From Paramuribaculum sp. (GTDB lineage: Bacteria; Bacteroidota; Bacteroidia; Bacteroidales; Muribaculaceae), in assembly GCA_009775605.1 (NCBI GenBank), contig VSPV01000019.1, positions 20,079 to 27,705 on the forward strand: a stretch of 7,627 nucleotides of DNA, given 5' to 3'. The notes beneath the pieces are model-generated. The model did no database searches. It had not been told where the DNA came from and saw only the letters and a list, made by a program, of their open reading frames with translations. The translations under genes were made by a program, and so were the position numbers. Each line of letters begins with the position of its first letter. Position 1 is the first letter of the stretch. This document shows positions 1 through 5,683 of this stretch, one piece after another.

Positions 1-83
1 TTTGTAACAAATGTGTTTCGACGTCTCATTTCGAAAGTGTCAATATGTCGGAATGTCTGTTACTGTCACATGGCATTTGACAT

Positions 84-113
84 TTTGAAAATGGAATGTT
101 ATGATTAAATTTG
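84..113 (+). promoter_or_regulatory. Predicted Bacteroidetes-type promoter (-33 TTTG, -7 TAAATTTG)
   Basis: TTTG at 84-87 is followed after 18 bases by TAAATTTG at 106-113, which fits the Bacteroidetes consensus TTTG, about 19-21 bases, TAnnTTTG. The spacer is one base short of the usual range. Transcription would begin near 118-120. No ORF starts in the next 85 bases and the transcript would meet the terminator at 205-239, so the product would be a short RNA or a terminated leader of the lipid kinase operon. Confidence 0.45.
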
Positions 114-117
114 CATT

Positions 118-239
118 ACCAACATCAAATAAAAAAACGCTTTTTCATAAGTGCCAATTAGACATCAAATAAATCCACTGACGTTAAGTACTATGTGTAA
201 ATGACAAAGGGCGCTCGCGAGAGCCCCCTTTGTTTTTTT
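118..239 (+). ncRNA. Candidate small non-coding RNA or attenuated leader
   Basis: This is the stretch between a predicted start site (about 118-120) and a strong intrinsic terminator. It is roughly 120 nt long. The only ATG in it, near 193, opens a three-codon frame, so it does not look coding. It contains two identical 12-base copies of ACATCAAATAAA at 122-133 and 162-173, exactly 40 bases apart. No known RNA family is recognised. Alternatives: the 5' leader of the lipid kinase operon ending in a conditional terminator, or simply the 3' trailer of a gene left of the window. Support is promoter plus terminator geometry only. Confidence 0.35.
205..239 (+). terminator. Rho-independent terminator
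   Basis: CAAAGGG (205-211) pairs with CCCTTTG (226-232). After one C/C mismatch, GCTC (213-216) pairs with GAGC (221-224) around the tetraloop GCGA. Seven T residues follow at 233-239. There is no matching A-run on the left, so it acts on plus-strand transcripts only. It separates whatever is transcribed from the left from the lipid kinase gene, which has its own -7-like box downstream. Confidence 0.9.
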
Positions 240-271
240 AGTACCATTCCCTAAAACAGCCTCTATTTTGC

Positions 272-279
272 TATCTTTG
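272..279 (+). promoter_or_regulatory. -7 box of the lipid kinase operon promoter (TATCTTTG)
   Basis: TATCTTTG is an exact match to the Bacteroidetes TAnnTTTG element, 25 bases before the ATG at 305. No TTG is present 19-21 bases upstream, so the -33 half is poor. The expected start near 284 gives a leader of only about 20 nt. That leader carries a three-codon ORF (ATG 294-296, stop 303-305) whose TGA overlaps the ATG of the kinase gene. Confidence 0.55.
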
Positions 280-304
280 CAGGCGAATACAGTATGAAAC
301 AGTG

Positions 305-1279
305 ATGACTCCCCGAAAAGCATTCCTCATAATCAATCCTATCTCGGGCACCGGCGACAAGTCGGGTATCCGTGAACTTGTGGAGCAAAGACTCGGAGCC
401 AAAGGCTTTGAAGTGACTACCGGATTCACCTCGGCCAAGGGCGATGCCACTGTCATGGCCTCTGATGCTTCGGCCCAAGGCTACGACATGGTGATAGCCT
501 GCGGAGGCGACGGCACCGTCAACGAAACCGCCCGTGCCCTGCGGGGTTCGCATACCCCTCTCGGAATAATTCCGTGCGGGTCGGGCAACGGTCTGGCCCG
601 TCATCTGGGTATCGATGTGGATGTGGCCTCGGCGGTGGAAATCCTTTCGGAAGGGGTGGTCACCGACTGTGATTTCGGTACCGCCAACGGGCAGCCGTTT
701 TTCTGCACTTTCGGCGTGGGGTTCGACGCCGCCGTAAGCGAGAAGTTCGCACAGTCAAAGAAGCGAGGCCCCCTTACCTATCTCAGCAACACGGTGAAGG
801 AATACGTGAACTATCAGCCCGACGTTTATACCATTGCCGCCAACGGCGAGGTGCTTACGGAGCGGGCCTTCCTGGTGGCGGTGTGCAATGCCTCGCAGTA
901 TGGCAACAATGCCTACATTGCTCCCAAAGCCTCTATGACTGACGGCCTCCTTGATATAATAGTGGTGCATTACGGCAATCTGCTCACCACGGCTTTTGTT
1001 GGTCTCGATCTTATGACGGGACTGATAGACAAGAACTTCCTCATCCACACTTTCCGTGCGCCTTCGGCGACCATCACCCGCGCGTCAGCCGGCCCGGTGC
1101 ATTTCGACGGTGAACCCGCCGCGATGCCGGCGCGGATAGAAGTGGACTGCCGCAAAGGGGGTATAAGGATAGTGACTCCCGCGCTTGACAAACCATTCAA
1201 GCCTATCATCACGCCCGTGACGGCTATGGTCAACGACATGAAGCTCACCCTGCGCCGGATTTTCGAGCGCCAGCAATAA
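305..1279 (+). CDS. Diacylglycerol/lipid kinase, YegS/DagK family
   Basis: This 324-residue protein belongs to the lipid kinase family that uses ATP to phosphorylate diacylglycerol or a related lipid at the cytoplasmic membrane face, feeding phosphatidate back to phospholipid synthesis. Visible motifs are the N-terminal NPISG at about 11-15, the nucleotide-binding GGDGTVNE at 67-74, PCGSGNGLARHL at 90-101, and HFDGE at 266-270 in the C-terminal domain. Length is normal for the family (about 290-330). I chose ATG 305; a GTG at 302 would add one residue. The start overlaps the TGA of a three-codon ORF (294-305), which could couple translation. The acyltransferase gene begins 25 bases after the stop, so the two are probably co-transcribed. 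The substrate cannot be read from sequence; sphingoid or other Bacteroidetes lipids are possible. Confidence 0.93.
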   Translation: MTPRKAFLIINPISGTGDKSGIRELVEQRLGAKGFEVTTGFTSAKGDATVMASDASAQGYDMVIACGGDGTVNETARALRGSHTPLGIIPCGSGNGLARHLGIDVDVASAVEILSEGVVTDCDFGTANGQPFFCTFGVGFDAAVSEKFAQSKKRGPLTYLSNTVKEYVNYQPDVYTIAANGEVLTERAFLVAVCNASQYGNNAYIAPKASMTDGLLDIIVVHYGNLLTTAFVGLDLMTGLIDKNFLIHTFRAPSATITRASAGPVHFDGEPAAMPARIEVDCRKGGIRIVTPALDKPFKPIITPVTAMVNDMKLTLRRIFERQQ

Positions 1280-1304
1280 CTCTCCCCAATTAAATTCTTC
1301 TGCC

Positions 1305-2387
1305 ATGAAACAACCCTCTCTTGCCGCCTCGCGGCTGGGCTCGCTTGACATTCTCAGAGGCCTTGACCTGTTTTTTCTCCTGTTTCTCCAGCCGGTTCTT
1401 GTGAGCGTGCTGCAGGCTGTAGACCAACCCTGGGCGCGGGCTATAATGTATCATTTCGACCATGAGCGCTGGGTGGGTTTCCGTCTGTGGGACCTCGTGA
1501 TGCCGCTTTTCCTGTTTATGGTGGGTACGTCCATGCCGTTTTCGTTCGCGAAATATCGTAACCCGGGTGTGCCAAAAGGGAATGTCTACAAAAAGATTCT
1601 TCGGCGGTTCCTGCTGCTGTTTCTTTTCGGCATGATAGTGCAGGGAAATCTGCTTGCATTCGACCCGTCAAAGCTTATGATTTACAATAATACGCTTCAG
1701 GCCATCGCGGTGGGATATGTGATAGCGGCGCTTGTAATTCTCAACTGCCGGGTGCCGGTGCAGATTCTGATATGTGTTCTGCTCATGGCTATATACTGGG
1801 TACCGATGGCTGTAAATGGCGATTATTCACCGGAAGGCAATTTCGCCTTTACCGTAGACCGCGAAGTGATAGGGCGTTTTCGCGGCGATCTGGAATATAC
1901 CTGGATCTGGAGCAGTCTCACATTCGGAGCCACGGTGCTTCTCGGAGCGCTTGCAGGTCAGGTGATACGCTCGTCGCGCGGCACGCGCTCGGCCGCGGTG
2001 CTTTCTCTTGCTGGCGTGGGCCTGATCGGCGCGGGACTTCTTGCTTCCGTAGCCGGAATGCCCATAATCAAGAAGCTCTGGACCTCGAGCATGACGCTTT
2101 ATTCGGCAGGATGGTGTTTCCTCCTTCTCGGCGTGTTCCATTATATTGTCGACTGCCGTGGCTGGAGCCGCGGTCTGGGATGGCTCAGGATTTACGGCAT
2201 GAATCCCATCACGGCCTACGTGCTGGGCGAGGTGGTTGACTTCCGGAGCATCGTTCGCTCGGTGAGCTACGGCCTCGAACCGCTCTTGGGCGACTTCTAT
2301 CCGGCGTGGCTCACCTTCGGCAACTTCCTGATTCTCTTCCTGATTCTCCGCTGCATGTATCGCCGCGAAGTTTTCCTGAAAATTTAA
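1305..2387 (+). CDS. Membrane acyltransferase, DUF5009 / HGSNAT-like family
   Basis: A 360-residue polytopic inner-membrane protein with about ten hydrophobic segments (for example roughly 20-40, 63-80, 103-120, 132-150, 205-222, 232-250, 262-282, 335-352). The N-terminus has the family signature RLGSLDILRGLD (10-21), then HERWVGFRLWDLVMPLFLF (53-71) and a GTS motif. This resembles heparan-alpha-glucosaminide N-acetyltransferase and the bacterial DUF5009/DUF1624 proteins. By recalled alignment, His53 sits where the catalytic histidine of HGSNAT lies, so transfer of an acetyl or acyl group from cytoplasmic CoA to an acceptor across the membrane is a reasonable inference. Length is full for the group. 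The gene follows the lipid kinase after a 25-base gap with no terminator between, suggesting an operon. The true acceptor (amino sugar, lipid or glycan) is unknown. Confidence 0.88.
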   Translation: MKQPSLAASRLGSLDILRGLDLFFLLFLQPVLVSVLQAVDQPWARAIMYHFDHERWVGFRLWDLVMPLFLFMVGTSMPFSFAKYRNPGVPKGNVYKKILRRFLLLFLFGMIVQGNLLAFDPSKLMIYNNTLQAIAVGYVIAALVILNCRVPVQILICVLLMAIYWVPMAVNGDYSPEGNFAFTVDREVIGRFRGDLEYTWIWSSLTFGATVLLGALAGQVIRSSRGTRSAAVLSLAGVGLIGAGLLASVAGMPIIKKLWTSSMTLYSAGWCFLLLGVFHYIVDCRGWSRGLGWLRIYGMNPITAYVLGEVVDFRSIVRSVSYGLEPLLGDFYPAWLTFGNFLILFLILRCMYRREVFLKI

Positions 2388-2530
2388 TCGGCTTATTGGC
2401 CTTAGGCGAAAAAGCTGAATTAAGCGAAATGTCCGCGAGCCGGGAAAAGTTAACGGCAATAAGCATGAAAGTATCCTCGCAATCCATGCCGATATCCTTC
2501 AACGCGTTTTGAAAATTCGTTATACCCGGA
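2388..2530. other. Convergent intergenic gap, no clear terminator
   Basis: This gap lies between the stops of two converging genes. Only weak inverted repeats are seen (GCTTA 2391-2395 with TAAGC 2421-2425; GCC/GGC at 2399-2407), with no T-run, so I call no terminator. The minus strand stays open across the whole gap in one frame and reads like a protein C-terminus (IGMDCEDTFMLIAVNFSRLA), with no plausible start of its own. It may be the remnant of a lost gene or chance. Confidence 0.4.
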
Positions 2531-3235
2531 TTATTTTTTACGACCAGGCACATAGTTGTCGGCGATATCCTCATATTTGAATGGCGTGAATACCGTGCCA
2601 TTGCGCATTGCCCCCTTTCTGCCGCGATCATAAAGTTCGTTTTTGTCCTCAAGGGTCTTTGCAAGCACCTCGTCATCGCCAAAGAAAGCCATGAGCCATT
2701 CGCGGGTCATACCGGGATGCAATCTTGCAAGCGGCACGTGAACAAATAATTTGTCACTTTTTTTATGGAAAAAGTAGGGACTGGACAAATTGCTTGAAAA
2801 TGAAATAGACTTCTCGTCGGCATTTATATACGCAAAAGCAATCCAGACATCTGCATACTCAGCAGGGTGATGCAGCGAGAACCATTGCTTTTCAAAAAGC
2901 CCCTTTTTACGTAGAAATTTATCGTCGGCATGATATTCTCCGGTTTCGGGCTCGAAAAGAGCATACTCGCGCCAGCAAATCAGTTGCTTATTGTCGGGAT
3001 TTTTGATATGCCAGAATACAATCTGTGCGATGGAATCGGCGGCAACATCAATCTTCTGCCCGTCAACTATGATTTTTACTTTCTTGTCCCAGCCTTTCGG
3101 GAGCTTGATTCCGACATTGGCATACTCATTGCCATTATTCATAATTACATCCGCAAAAACTTCCGATGCAGCTTTCACGTTGATAGAGCAGAATGACCCC
3201 ACGATTGAGAGCAAAACAATTATTAATTTTTTCAT
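2531..3235 (-). CDS. Secreted protein of unknown function
   Basis: I do not recognise the family with confidence. The 234-residue product starts MKKLIIVLLSIVGSFCSINVKAA, a clear Sec signal peptide with likely cleavage after the A-A near residue 22-23, so it should reach the periplasm. A cysteine at about 16 lacks a good lipobox. The mature part begins with a beta-rich segment (about 24-60, FADVIMNNGNEYANVGIKLPKG) and later has YFFHKKSDKLFVHVPLARL and PGMTREWLMAFFGDD, with a basic C-terminus. No catalytic motif is visible. A longer frame to 3310 exists, but its extra 25 residues would hide the signal peptide, so I chose ATG 3235. It is monocistronic, convergent with the acyltransferase and divergent from the broken regulator. 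Its function cannot be inferred from neighbours. Confidence 0.82.
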   Translation of the reverse strand: MKKLIIVLLSIVGSFCSINVKAASEVFADVIMNNGNEYANVGIKLPKGWDKKVKIIVDGQKIDVAADSIAQIVFWHIKNPDNKQLICWREYALFEPETGEYHADDKFLRKKGLFEKQWFSLHHPAEYADVWIAFAYINADEKSISFSSNLSSPYFFHKKSDKLFVHVPLARLHPGMTREWLMAFFGDDEVLAKTLEDKNELYDRGRKGAMRNGTVFTPFKYEDIADNYVPGRKK

Positions 3236-3378
3236 AAGCGGGTTGTTATTTATTTCCGGATTTGTAAAGCTATGGTTTAAAGTCGAGAAAAAATGCGCCA
3301 AATGTCCCATCCGGTAGGTTTTATTGTAAAAGATGTTATTTTTGCATCATATTACCTGCAAATAAATTTCACGTTAAA
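3236..3378. promoter_or_regulatory. Divergent promoter region
   Basis: This 143-base gap separates two divergently transcribed genes. For the plus-strand regulator, TATTTTTG at 3337-3344 is an exact TAnnTTTG -7 box, 34 bases before its ATG; a properly spaced TTG is not present. For the minus-strand secreted protein the best candidate is TAGCTTTA (about 3264-3271 on the complement), one base off consensus and without a well-spaced -33 element. Confidence 0.45.
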
Positions 3379-3981
3379 ATGGCGCGACTTAACGACTTCA
3401 TAGACATGATGAAATTAGAGCCATTGCGGCAATACTGCGAGGAGCATGGCGAACGTTACCGTTATGCAAAGGGGGAGAGCCTCGTGGAATAAGGTATGAT
3501 ATGCAGATGGTTTGCATTGGTCAAAAGCGGCTACTTCAAATTTTGCGCCACTGCGACTAATGGCACGCTATGTGTTACCGGTTTTTCATTTTCAAACGAT
3601 GTGACAACCGATTACGTTCGCTCTTTTTTACTCGGGAAGCCGAGTCGGACTTCAATTATAGCAGGAGCTGACACTGAAGTGGTGCGTATACCATTAAGCA
3701 GGATAAAGGAATTCGGTTTAAGCCAGAAATCCGACTTCTTTGAATATGCCAGTTCAATACTTCTTGACGAGGCATACGGTCGTTATCTCGACCAATATAC
3801 CATGACCCCGCTTGAGCGCTATCGACACCTTGTGGACCATTGTCCGGGAGATATAAGTGAGGTGCCGCTCAACGAACTTGCCTCGTATCTGCGGGTTTCC
3901 CGCCGCCAGTTTCTCCGCATACGTGATGAGGTGAAAAAATACGGCCGTGTGTCAAAATTCAAATTGCCCCCCAAGGGGTAG
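3379..3981 (+). pseudogene. Crp/Fnr-family transcription regulator interrupted by an in-frame stop
   Basis: The reading frame from ATG 3379 encodes MARLNDFIDMMKLEP... and then LVE, TAA (3490-3492), GMICRWFALVKSGYFKF, with no frame change. The stop is codon 38 of an otherwise continuous 200-codon frame, the normal length for Bacteroidales Crp-like regulators. The cyclic-nucleotide-binding-like beta barrel spans about 28-120 (KGE at 31-33, SGYFKF, then ADTEVVRIPLSRI). A winged helix-turn-helix is seen at about 163-185 (PLNELASYLRVSRRQFLRIRDEV). A one-base change of CAA or GAA to TAA would explain it. An ATG at 3496, three bases after the stop, opens a 161-residue frame, so reinitiation could make a protein lacking the first barrel strands. 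I judge it probably non-functional; a sequencing error or recent mutation is equally possible. Confidence 0.75.
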
Positions 3982-4259
3982 AGATGCACGCTCGTGCATC
4001 CGTTGATAACCAATGGTCTATGGGCGGCTGCTCCATGGATCAGCCCTACATTTCGCGGTTTTGCAACATCCTCTTGTCAGCTTTGTATTTTATGCTGGTA
4101 TCCCATCTCTGCTTATGTGGCGGAATCGGTGGGTGGTATACCCGGGGAAAGGCCATCAGGCCGAGGCGAAGTTTTCCTTAAGATATAATTCAATCTGTGA
4201 TCTTAGCAAGTCGATTACTGAAAAGTGAATTTGTGTTTAGTGAAACATGTATACTGAAG
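3982..4259. other. Gene-free, structured repeat-like intergenic region
   Basis: No convincing gene is present. Bases 4010-4178 contain no TAA, TAG or TGA in any plus-strand frame, producing three overlapping ORFs of 64-71 codons that cannot all be real. Structures inside are the hairpin at 3983-4000, a near-perfect 20-base palindrome at 4026-4045 (GGCTG and CAGCC around TCCATGGA, one mismatched pair), GGTATACC at 4135-4142, and GGCC-ATCA-GGCC at 4151-4162 flanked by GGAAA/TTTCC. The 3' end (4166-4178) repeats 13 bases found at the end of the acyltransferase gene. A dispersed non-coding repeat, or a decayed element, fits best; neither is proved. Confidence 0.45.
3983..4000. repeat. Perfect hairpin just after the regulator stop
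   Basis: GATGCACG (3983-3990) and CGTGCATC (3993-4000) are perfect reverse complements around CT. It lies two bases beyond the regulator stop codon. No T-run follows, so it is not a standard terminator. It looks like the left end of the structured, repeat-like stretch that runs to about 4190. Confidence 0.7.
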
Positions 4260-4314
4260 TTTTGTCTTGCATTTAAGACAAAAAATATGTAATTTTGTCC
4301 TGTATGTAAGACAA
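4260..4314 (+). promoter_or_regulatory. Promoter with tandem inverted-repeat operators for the ATPase gene
   Basis: TTTTGTCTT (4260-4268) and AAGACAAAA (4275-4283) form a perfect 9-base inverted repeat with a 6-base spacer. A second copy, TTGTCCT (4295-4301) and AAGACAA (4308-4314), has the same spacer with one mismatch. The two are offset by 33 bases, about three helical turns, and their flanks also match, so the unit is a tandem direct repeat. The core promoter lies within: TTG at 4267-4269, 20 bases, then TAATTTTG at 4290-4297. The first operator covers the -33 and the second covers the -7 and start site. This is the arrangement expected for a dimeric repressor; the binding protein is unknown. 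Confidence 0.7.
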
Positions 4315-4322
4315 TATGTGGT

Positions 4323-5600
4323 ATGATAAAGTATGAAATTCTTCGGGAAGTGATGCTGGAAAACCGGGAAGAGGTTATGCGTCATGAAGTGGTCAAACGA
4401 AATGTGTCATTGGATGGATTTGACCGTCAGGTATTGGTTGGCGTGCGTCGTGCGGGAAAATCATATCTTCTCTATGGTAAAATTCAGGAGCTGATATCCC
4501 AAGGATATTCCTGGAATGATATTGTATATCTGAATTTTGAGGATGAGCGTCTTGCGGGGATGGAATTGGCTGATTTGAATATGATTCTTGAAGTGCATGC
4601 CGGATTGAGTGACAAACGCCCGATGCTGTTTCTTGATGAAATCCAGAATGTGGAAGGCTGGGAGCATTTTGCCCGAAGGATAGCTGAGAATAAATTTAAG
4701 GTTTTCATTACGGGGAGCAATGCCAGAATGCTTTCCAAGGATGTGAGCGCGGTGCTCGGAGGCAGATATCTTACGCGAGAAGTATTTCCGATGCAGTTCA
4801 ATGAATATATGGCAATACATGGAATGGATTCCACTTCTGAATTATTAACGGCTACCACCGCGTCGCGCGGAGAACTGAAGAGCCTTTTTGAAGAATATTT
4901 TCAGTTCGGCGGCTTTCCGGAATGTGCTGGGCTACCGGTGAAACGGGATTATCTCATGAGCCTCTACCAGAAGATTTTTCTGGGTGATATAGCCGCTCGC
5001 AACAAGATTGAGAATATTTTTGCACTGAGGGTTCTTATCCGAAAACTGGCTGAAAGCATCAAACAACCGCTATCATTTACCCGTGCGGCAAATATTGTAG
5101 CGTCTACCGGTACCAAAATTGGTAAGAGTACAGTCATAAATTATCTGACGTATGCGACGGACGCTTATTTGATTTTGCCCGTGAGAAATATTGCTGACAA
5201 TCTCGTCGGAAAAGTCTCCAATCCAAAATATTATTTTATTGACAATGGCCTGATCTCATTGCTCGCGTTGGATATCCGTACATCATTGCTGGAGAACCTT
5301 GTGGCCTTGAAGCTGCTTTCTACCTATGGGACAAAGGAGGAGACCATCTACTTCTACAATCATGGCATCGAGGTTGACTTTTATGTTCCCAGCACGGAAA
5401 CCGCTATACAGGTCTCTTACTCGATGAATGATGCGGAAGGTACATTTGAGAGGGAGACAAAAGCATTGGTAAAGGTGCAATCACGTTTGTTATGCCGCCG
5501 GAATATAATTGTGACCTACGATGATGAGGATATTGTTGAGAAGGACGGAATAAGAATAGAAATAATACCTGCCTGGAAATTTGTACTTGGTTCAGTGTAA
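4323..5600 (+). CDS. AAA_14 / DUF4143 family ATPase
   Basis: A 425-residue P-loop ATPase. It has Walker A GVRRAGKS at 40-47, Walker B MLFLDEIQ at 101-108 followed by NVEGWE, and a sensor-like FITGSNA at 128-134, all characteristic of the AAA_14 domain. The C-terminal half matches DUF4143, with a restriction-endonuclease-like signature E350-V-D352 and Q363-V near the end. Length is typical (about 380-430). Such proteins are numerous and variably present in Bacteroidales; their cellular role is not established, and links to nucleic acids or toxin-antitoxin-like behaviour are speculative. It stands alone, with its own doubly repeated operator immediately upstream and a palindrome downstream. Codon use is noticeably more AT-rich than in the lipid kinase and CoA ligase genes, which suggests horizontal acquisition. 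The ATG at 4323 gives a leader of about 20 nt. Confidence 0.92.
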   Translation: MIKYEILREVMLENREEVMRHEVVKRNVSLDGFDRQVLVGVRRAGKSYLLYGKIQELISQGYSWNDIVYLNFEDERLAGMELADLNMILEVHAGLSDKRPMLFLDEIQNVEGWEHFARRIAENKFKVFITGSNARMLSKDVSAVLGGRYLTREVFPMQFNEYMAIHGMDSTSELLTATTASRGELKSLFEEYFQFGGFPECAGLPVKRDYLMSLYQKIFLGDIAARNKIENIFALRVLIRKLAESIKQPLSFTRAANIVASTGTKIGKSTVINYLTYATDAYLILPVRNIADNLVGKVSNPKYYFIDNGLISLLALDIRTSLLENLVALKLLSTYGTKEETIYFYNHGIEVDFYVPSTETAIQVSYSMNDAEGTFERETKALVKVQSRLLCRRNIIVTYDDEDIVEKDGIRIEIIPAWKFVLGSV

Positions 5601-5609
5601 TGTACCCAC

Positions 5610-5651
5610 GCCATTTATATAACACATCGTGCGATGTATCATATAAATGGC
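5610..5651. repeat. 42-base imperfect palindrome between convergent genes
   Basis: GCCATTTATAT (5610-5620) pairs perfectly with ATATAAATGGC (5641-5651). After a 3x3 internal loop (AAC/ATC), ACATCG (5624-5629) pairs with CGATGT (5632-5637). It starts nine bases after the ATPase stop and ends 27 bases before the stop of the convergent CoA ligase. It may act as a terminator for either strand, but no T-run follows on either side. A dispersed REP-like palindrome is the other reading. Confidence 0.75.
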
Positions 5652-5653
5652 TT

Positions 5654-5683
5654 CCTGAAAATATAGGCCTCGGCGGTTTCAGG
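5654..5683 (-). terminator. Possible hairpin at the CoA ligase stop codon
   Basis: CCTGAAA (5654-5660) and TTTCAGG (5677-5683) are reverse complements; the right arm includes the TGA stop of the minus-strand CoA ligase. The loop is 16 bases and GC-rich. On the minus strand the sequence before the distal arm is TATATTTT, a weak U-tract. It could terminate the ligase transcript together with the larger palindrome beyond it. Confidence 0.3.

Noticed and set aside
1..11. Inverted repeat TTTGT-A-ACAAA at the left edge
   Set aside because: Short AT-rich palindrome with no second copy in context and truncated surroundings; not informative.
1827..2459. 210-codon minus-strand ORF opposite the acyltransferase
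   Set aside because: Antisense to a recognised membrane protein; the composition (many A, R, E, H) is typical of a shadow frame.
3236..3310. N-terminal extension of the secreted-protein gene to a start at 3310
   Set aside because: The extra 25 residues precede a textbook signal peptide beginning MKKLIIVLLS at 3235, so the internal ATG is the better start.
3984..4228. Three overlapping small plus-strand ORFs of 64-71 codons as real genes
   Set aside because: All three frames are open over the same bases, none has a convincing start signal, and no family is recognised; treated as a non-coding repeat-like element.
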